A stretch of 64,000 nt of DNA from Deroplatys truncata (lineage: Eukaryota; Arthropoda; Insecta; Mantodea; Mantidae): the NCBI GenBank assembly GCA_030765065.1, contig CM060979.1, positions 110,038,350 to 110,102,349 of the forward strand, in the 5' to 3' direction. Of this stretch, positions 57,994 through 64,000 are shown one piece after another (the first letter of the stretch is position 1; every line of letters starts with the position of its first letter). Under the pieces are notes generated by a model. It ran no database searches. It was not told the origin of the DNA and saw only the letters and a list, made by a program, of their open reading frames with translations. Position numbers and translations under genes: made by a program.

Positions 57994-57995
<2 letters not shown>
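57146..57995. other. Intron sequence, nothing recognised
   Basis: AT-rich, no ORF or motif. Confidence 0.5.

Positions 57996-58054
<59 letters not shown>
57996..58054. repeat. Microsatellite (AT)n
   Basis: About 59 bases of pure AT dinucleotide. Confidence 0.97.
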
Positions 58055-58057
<3 letters not shown>

Positions 58058-58078
58058 AAAGAATAACAGCATCTCTAA

Positions 58079-58828
58079 AGCCCTGTACAGACGGAGACAT
58101 TTCTTGACCAGGGAGATGACACCCATATATCTCCATGTGTGCCTGATCTTCCTTGCCATCTAATGGCATGCCAGTGAACAAAGCTATATTCCTTACCATC
58201 TGGTAGCCATTCTGATAGTATTGTTGGACTGCAGCTTTGATTTTATATGTTATGCTGAGTGCTTAAGCTTGTTTATCATACTATTAGTGCTTATTTACAA
58301 TTTTCTATACATTTCTAAACATGAAAAGGTCCAAAGCTACCATAGATGTACTCATTGAAGCTTATAGCAAGGAAACATTCCTCTAAAAGTTGCCCTTGTC
58401 ATAATAAGCATGCAAGACAAAGGCTTTGGAAAATGTATGTGATGCATTAAAGGAAATAAGGCCTTCAACAAATGTGGACATCACATAAAATGAAAAGTTT
58501 CCGCACCACTTTTGTTACAGAGATTAACAAACAAACAAACAAACAAAAATACGTGGCTCTGGAGTACAGTAAATTTACAAGCCCACAGTATGATATTTTG
58601 AAAAATTGATGTTCCTGAAAGACCATGTTCAGCCCAGAAAAGGGACCAGCACGGCCACTGCAGATATTTACACAAGCAATGCAGCAGTAAGTAATTTTGA
58701 GGTTATTTGAAGTGGTGCCATGTGTACATACATCTGTGCTAGATGGCATACAATTTAGTGGCGCAAGATGTTGTGCCATCATATGGCGCCATCACTTGTT
58801 CAAGAAATGTCTCCATCTGTACAGGACT
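58079..58828. mobile_element. Small PIF/Harbinger element
   Basis: Inverted ends AGCCCTGTACAGACGGAGAC and (reversed) AGTCCTGTACAGATGGAGAC, continuing ATTTCTTGA on both sides. They are flanked by TAA at 58,076-58,078 and 58,829-58,831, the usual 3-bp target. The 750-bp body holds a decayed MADF-like piece and no nuclease. Confidence 0.88.
58321..58620 (+). pseudogene. MADF-domain-like relic in the Harbinger element
   Basis: MKRSKATIDVLIEAYSKETF, then ALENVCDALKEIRPSTNVD and, after a shift, KSFRTTFVTEINK. This follows the MADF pattern (hLIEAYxxxxxLW...hxxxLxxxxxxhKxKhxxLRxxhxxE). PIF/Harbinger elements commonly encode a Myb/MADF DNA-binding partner beside the transposase, which fits the location. 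The AAACAAAC run near 58,530 seems to be an expanded repeat within it. Confidence 0.45.
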
Positions 58829-58831
58829 TAA

Positions 58832-59640
58832 TAGTTAAGATCTGGCATTGAGCCTGCTTATTTTTGTCATTCAGCTGGCTTAGTGAGCCTGTAATACTTA
58901 CATTGCTTGTGACAACATGCAATGCTGTTAAAAGGAAAAGTACAACGAATGCCTGGAAAGGAGAGTGCAGTTTTTTGGTTACAATAATCAGGAAATGCAG
59001 AAAGATAACATTAGTTTCCTTCAGTTTCCAAAAACAAGCCACTGTATATTGTCATTATATTATGACAACAATATACTATTATTGGCTCTATTTTTATTGC
59101 TTAGTCAGCTTTTTATGCAATGTACAGATATTACTCATTCCGGAAAATACTGATTTCAATTAAGCTATCTCAGGTTTCAAATACAATCATTGGGCTTTTT
59201 ATGTCTCTCAAATACCAAACAAAATATGCATCTATTAGTAAATTCCCTTCCTTTCCATACATTAAGCAAACAGTTTGAAATCCCATCTGTTCAAAATGGT
59301 CAAGCTGTTACAAGCAGTATATCCAAGCCATCTCACAATTAGCATGCTATATCATCTCAAAGATGTCTATAATGCATTTGGATAAATAACATTTCACTTC
59401 CAGGAGCCAATTTTGTTTACACCCTTAAAAAATCTGTCCATATGAAACTAAAACCATAAATTTTAGTACCCACTTATAGTTTTCATATGCATTAACCATT
59501 TCTACAACTAAACACCTACAGAGTTGTAAAAAAACATTAGTGATTTTGCTAGAAATGAAAATGAAATTCCTAGTCTCACACAATAAAAAATGTTAAAACA
59601 TGCAACAACCTTGCACTATAATTCAATATTATGCTACTTA
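58832..59640. other. Intron sequence, nothing recognised
   Basis: A 99-codon plus-strand open frame at 58,864-59,163 has no motif and a compositional bias typical of chance frames. Confidence 0.4.
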
Positions 59641-59645
59641 CTTAC

Positions 59646-59807
59646 CTATGGAATGACAGCCACTTAATGTTGTCCATGAGTACAATTCCCGAAGTCATGA
59701 GAAGTTCAGCAAAGTCGAGAGGATCTATGCCTTCCTCCTCATGTTTCTTAAACTGTATACCAGAATTCTGAAGGAGATCTATGCTGTCCTGTGCATACAT
59801 GTCTTCC
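59646..59807 (-). CDS. Pop2: Pop2/CAF1 deadenylase, upstream exon
   Basis: A 162-bp exon. The acceptor TTGTTTTCAG lies at 59,808 and above; the donor GTAAGTAAG follows the last base. After one base completing an upstream codon it encodes EDMYAQDSIDLLQNSGIQFK, KHEEEGIDPLDFAELLMTSG and IVLMDNIKWLSFH, plus the first two bases of Ser. This is the central part of the CNOT7/8 nuclease fold. The preceding exons (the N-terminus with the first two DEDD residues in the DTEFPG motif) were not found up to 64,000 and are probably outside the window. Confidence 0.97.
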
Positions 59808-60984
59808 CTGAAAACAACAGAGGAAGAAATGAATGCTAACACAAAGCCTAAATATTTAGAAGTTCTTATAAAATAAACTATATGGAATACAAATAGATAT
59901 ATCTAAATAAATAAACTCAACTTCAACTTCTCCTTTCACGCTGTAACAAGCTAAGGAGTGATACCTTCAACAAAGCTGCTTCCACCTGGTGCTCAAGCTA
60001 AAAAGACAAAAACGATGCTCTTCCTTGTGCTTTACTAATTTTTCTTATACTTTTTATGCATGCAATGTTAATTGGCGAGAAAAGGAAATAACATGCTGAG
60101 GTCATCTGATGCATAACATGTGCTTGTGTTGTACACACATACTACTAGAACCCATATTAGAAAGTAAAAGAATAGCATTACAACCAAAATGTTAACAAAT
60201 CAGTCCCATGCTCATTTAGCAGAGCTGAATCAACCACGATAGGTAGTAAATGAGTAAAAGGAGTCAAATTACATGTTAACAATTACTTTATCATTTTTAT
60301 TTGTAAATGTTATTTTTTGCAAAATGTAATTTTTACTCATAGTTACTTCTGGAAATAAAACTGTAATCATTGTATTTTCACAATGAATAAGTTGCAAGTA
60401 TGGCAATGTTGGAGCATTTTGTACAGCATCATGCTTAGGACAGAATGTGCAGCCACACTGTAATGCATATTCATTTTCTCCAGTATCCCTTCAAGTACCC
60501 CTGTGGAGTTTCTTTTCAGTAGGAGTACAGATACACTTTCATCCAAAAGATATAGGTTAGGGATGAAAACTGCTTTACAAAGTAATTGGTAGATTAGTAA
60601 TATAAACAACAAGTTAAGGTGTTAAGGTATTTTATAAGCTAATTACTATAATATTGTCCTTCCATTCTTAAAGTAAGGATAGAGAGGATCTTTGGACTGG
60701 ATTAGTTTAAATAAAAAGAGCAAACAAGCCAATTTTCATACGTAATCAATAGAACTATTACTCATACTGGAAAACTGCATTTTTTTTGTAGTATAACAAT
60801 TTCACTAGATCAGTGCTCATATAAAATATTTGCATATTTCATGATGATATTGTGACTTTGTTCAGTTTTTCACTGTTACTCAGTTCTCCGTTCTCACTGC
60901 CACTGTTCCATTTTTATGTAGTTCACTTTGTTCATACTATCACTTCACTAAGTTGAACTACTTCAATTCTCTGTCAGTTCACTT
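59808..60984 (-). other. Probable upstream Pop2 intron, nothing else recognised
   Basis: AT-rich, with no exon-like reading on the minus strand. Confidence 0.5.
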
Positions 60985-61458
60985 TGTGATGCAGCAGCAG
61001 CCTCTTTGCATCAAATGGTTCACTTCACTTGGGATTCGAACACAAGAACTCCACAACCCATGCTCCGCAGTAGCACGCTATATGTCATAGAAGCCATCAC
61101 CAACTCACTCAGAGAATTGCTCTTGATGTCACACGGGAAACTCCCTGCCATCTTGCTCACTCACTGACTGACCAACACGACTCACTCTACTGTCGCACTC
61201 AACTCACTTTCAACTCGCGAGTGACTGCCCACGAGAGCTCTTGCTTATATAGGCAGTGGAATATTCCACAGAGGGTTCTTGAGCATTTTAGAATTATTTT
61301 GACACACTTTCTGGGGGAGAGATAAAGCTTCTAGGAAGTTCCAGTTATCTCCTGATAGCACATCTGGTGTTTATGCTGGCAAGTGGCATTATCATTGTTT
61401 ACTCGAACAGCTCGGCACCAATCTCCTGATAACCTTGGGCCATAGCCACTGCATCACA
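60985..61458. mobile_element. Possible solo LTR
   Basis: The 474-bp segment starts TGTGATGCAG and ends CTGCATCACA, a perfect 10-bp inverted terminus with TG...CA. It is more GC-rich than its surroundings and has a TATA-like CTTATATAGGCAG at about 61,245. A tRNA-like head with GTGTTCGAATCCC (reversed, about 61,030-61,042) also lies inside, so a SINE insertion is an alternative. No target duplication was seen. Confidence 0.4.
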
Positions 61459-61589
61459 ATATTATTTCTATCCCTCATATTACAAGTTCAGTAAAAATTG
61501 AAATCACATTTCAATCCCATTACAAAACGCAGGTAACTAATAAATCTGTTTCAGAACCTTTTTACCTTCTTTACTGCATTCTTATAGCA

Positions 61590-61696
61590 AGTAAAAGTAT
61601 TGTATTCAATCCAAAAATTTTATGTCTTGATTTCACTGGAAATAAAGCCCCCTGAACCCACAAAAGGAATTTTTAGAAAAGTACATGTATGCATGC

Positions 61697-61740
<44 letters not shown>

Positions 61741-62450
61741 AGCGTAATTCAGAAAATAAAAGGCAGTTCAATGCCAAACTTGGTATTTACGTTCAGAATC
61801 TTCCAAGGATGTGACACAAAGATTTTCAAGAAAATTCCCCTACCCCAAAAAAACTATTTTAAAGGAAAATGTTTCATTAGTTTTTATTTTCTCAAAATGG
61901 CTCTGACAATTTTGATTAAAATAGCATGTGTTTAAGATATTTGCATGGCTAATAAAATGTGTATCTTTAATTTTCTGGGAATAGCTTGTGAAGTTCTCCA
62001 TATTCTGAATGACTTTAGTATAATTGGTAAACATTTAGAGACCGACAAAATCTTACTACATACTACTAGATCGAAATCTAGATCTAGTTAAAGCACACAA
62101 TTTATATTAACATCTTTTGAGATGTTCGCCATTTCAGAGATATTCTTTCTTATTGGCTTGAATTTTCAAATACTTATAGTTTTCTCAAGTGCAACGTCGC
62201 TATTCATTTGTTTCTGATGACCATGCAAAGAACACAGAGTTACAAAATCATCAGATAGCAACACAGTTTCTAAACATCTATCACTTTATCCATTGTATCC
62301 TTCTTATACCCACAATGCAATATGTAAATGTGGTGAAGGTTTATCCCTTTTAACAAGACATAGACAGCGGAATAAGCTTTTATAAGAATAGTTTGTAGAA
62401 GAGTGAGTAGAAAAAGTCATGTGTACGCCACACATCACATTTTTCAATGA
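61590..62450 (-). repeat. Dispersed repeat family R, copy E (inverted)
   Basis: Near full length. In reverse it follows copy A from AGTATTGTATTCAATCC to AGTTTGTAGAAGAGTGAGTA and GTCATGTG. The microsatellite slot here holds GA repeats. Confidence 0.75.
61701..61738. repeat. Microsatellite (GA)n
   Basis: Nineteen GA units inside repeat R copy E. Confidence 0.97.
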
Positions 62451-63585
62451 TGTTTATGTTACCACAGAAGAGACCATGATAATAATAAATAAAAAAAAAA
62501 TTAAGACTGGAATTTTGTAAAGTAATTGCATTTAAAATTAAATTACTGATTACTTTTTCAAAAAGTAATTTGTGATTATAATTTTATTAAATGTTTCTTA
62601 AGTAATTGTAATTCATTACTCTTTTTTTTTGTACCTTTTCCAAAAATGATCAAAACATAGCATAGCTCCTTTGTTATTCCTATATAGTAGAACTGAAACA
62701 AACCAAAAGCATACTCATGCTGCAAGAAAATGAGTTATGTAACATTCACATGAAAATAAACACTAGTTAAAACTTTTTTTCTTTTCTTGTTTCCAAACAA
62801 TGGTGCACAGTGTGGATGTTATTAATTGTTTAGTTTTCTTTTGCAAAATTAAGCAAAATTTGTGCAACACTTTGCAACTGATTGTCTCAGTATTATCAGC
62901 TCTCCCATTCAATTGAACTGTGCTTCTAATGCTGTGAAACAAAAAATAATTTCACTTTATTTTAGTGCTTACTTCATTTAGCTCAATGGCAGGACAAAAA
63001 AGAATTTTAAACTCAAGAAAACTACAGTAGGCCTGTATTTCACCCAATGGGAATTTTTACGTTTTGGTCAAGTGAAGAAATCAAACTTTTAAACACTGTG
63101 GTATCTGTGCTAATTCTCCAATAAATACAAGGTTGATTTCAGAAATAATTCAGAAAGTTAATACACACATTTTATTTTTTGATCTACTTACATCAGTATT
63201 AAGTAAAATAATGCCCTTAGAGTTTAATGATACTTCATTGTTTAATGATAATCTTTTTTGAAGTTCAATCTCAGAATCATGTCTCAACTTTATTTGGCCA
63301 CTTAATATTGTAAAACACTGAGCCCCAACAGAATTTTGAGTTTGGGTAAAAGTTCACATCTTGACTTCAGGTTGGGTAAGATTGTGATTCTCGACTGTGA
63401 TCACTCAATACCTGCTTCAGCAACTTGCCAATATGAAATTTTGTATTCTTGCAGAGATGCACCGAGCATTCTCTTTTGAAGATGCTGTGTGAAAATGCAG
63501 TATACCAGACATATTACATTTGCAGGCTCTCTCTTCACAAATCATTCATTTGTCTTCTTTCAGAACATTGGCAACAATTATCTCT
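62451..63585. other. AT-rich stretch, nothing recognised
   Basis: Contains a local imperfect palindrome around 62,545-62,575 (GATTACTTTTTC/AAAAAGTAAT) but no supported feature. Confidence 0.4.
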
Positions 63586-63589
63586 ACAG

Positions 63590-63775
63590 TAAAGTCATAC
63601 ATGAAGGCCCCGGAATCCCAAAAAAGTATTTTTAGAAAAAGGTCTGCATGCGTGCGTGTGTGTGAACAGCGTAAATACCATACTTGGTATTTAGGTTCAG
63701 TACCTTCCAAAGATGCGACACAATGGCTTTTAAGAAAATTATCCCACACCAACTACCCTTCACAGGGGATCTGAA
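63590..63775 (-). repeat. Dispersed repeat family R, copy G (fragment, inverted)
   Basis: Shares AAGTATTTTTAGAAAA, AACAGCGTAA, TACTTGGTATTTAGGTTCAG and CCTTCCAA.GATG.GACACAA with copy E in the same order. The microsatellite slot holds a GCGT/GT tract. Confidence 0.7.
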
Positions 63776-64000
63776 CAAAAGACTCCCCTAACTCTTGCAA
63801 TGATGTTTTGCCCTCTGCAAGAATTTGTGAGACAGTACGCCTAACTTGGGTAGTTAATTTCTGGCTCTGAAAAAAAAGTATGGCACTTCTTGTATCATCA
63901 GAAGAAGTCTGTTTAAAATATTCATTAACATTGTACAGTATATTTTGTTCATGACTGAATAATCTTGCCTTTGGTGCCACCTTTATCTTTTATGTTTGCT
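63753..64000 (-). pseudogene. Possible transposase N-terminal fragment, cut by the window edge
   Basis: The open minus-strand reading VAPKARLFSHEQNILYNVNE, YFKQTSSDD..., VRRTVSQILAEGK resembles the N-terminal HTH of the uncharacterised arthropod DDE family seen at 22.3 and 55.4 kb (R.hS...R..hhxNhxxYF...vRxxxSxIxxEG). It has no ATG in the window and is overlapped by repeat R copy G at its 3' side. Confidence 0.35.

Larger units (their letters stand above)
53113..59645 (-). other. Pop2: Intron of Pop2 (6.5 kb)
   Basis: Bounded by the donor GTAAG at 59,641-59,645 and the acceptor TTTCAG just above 53,112. It contains the pogo element, a Tc1-like relic, microsatellites and the Harbinger element. 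Confidence 0.94.

Noticed and set aside
58864-59163. A 99-codon host ORF
   Set aside because: No motif, no splice context, and composition like random AT-rich sequence.
1-64000. Bacterial-type operons, CRISPR arrays, riboswitches, origins
   Set aside because: Splice sites, intron-scale spacing and eukaryotic transposons exclude a prokaryotic reading; no CRISPR-like spaced repeats were seen. The tandem repeats at 40.9, 42.8 and 29.4 kb have no unique spacers.

Overview
This is AT-rich animal nuclear DNA, most likely from an arthropod and probably an insect. No bacterial or viral gene organisation is present. The evidence is: (i) three exons of one conserved host gene on the minus strand, with consensus GT/AG splice sites and exact reading-phase agreement, encoding the catalytic core of the CCR4-NOT deadenylase Pop2/CAF1 (CNOT7/8 family); and (ii) a transposable-element load typical of arthropods (mariner, piggyBac, hAT, pogo/Tigger, PIF/Harbinger, gypsy-type LTR elements, several LINEs, tRNA-derived SINEs). 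No species can be named from sequence alone.

Layout. The host gene runs right to left: exon 59,646-59,807, a 6.5 kb intron, exon 52,998-53,112, a 19.5 kb intron, exon 33,334-33,474. The first and last coding exons are not recognisable here and probably lie outside the window. Almost everything else is intronic or flanking repeat. 1-10.9 kb: relics (an unclassified TE-type protein split by a MITE, a mariner fragment, two or three SINEs, a degraded LINE) and two copies of a roughly 0.9 kb dispersed repeat. 11.0-17.5 kb: a full-length LINE with a perfect 12-bp target-site duplication, inserted into an older LINE and itself split by a 1.76 kb insertion of unknown type. 18.6-21.8 kb: a LINE RNase H relic carrying a complete piggyBac. 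22-31 kb: a Tc1-like relic, a hairpin MITE, a hAT relic, two mariners, an AAT microsatellite, a duplicated segment with a hammerhead-like core, and a PIN-like relic. 32-36.6 kb: a piggyBac relic, a Pop2 exon and a Tigger/Jerky-type element. 38.25-44.51 kb: a hAT with a perfect 8-bp duplication, invaded by a very young non-autonomous LTR retrotransposon (two 858-bp LTRs differing at about two positions). 45-52.5 kb: a mariner-like relic, a Tigger fragment and a gypsy gag-pol relic. 53.4-55.3 kb: a pogo element. 58.08-58.83 kb: a small PIF/Harbinger element with a MADF-like relic. 60.9-64 kb: a possible solo LTR and more copies of the dispersed repeat.

How it works together. Only the host gene looks functional; it would supply the DEDD-type 3'-5' exonuclease that shortens mRNA poly(A) tails. 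All transposon coding regions examined are broken by frameshifts, stops or catalytic substitutions, except the gag-like ORF of the young LTR element, which is intact but has no polymerase. Nested insertions give a relative order of events: old LINE, then full-length LINE, then unknown insertion; and hAT, then LTR element. No wholly new system is evident. The most unusual items are the LINE's 2A-like N-terminus in a frame shared with its endonuclease, the unclassified insertion with two divergent small ORFs, the triplicated primer-binding-site leader, and the repeat family with a different microsatellite in each copy at the same place.
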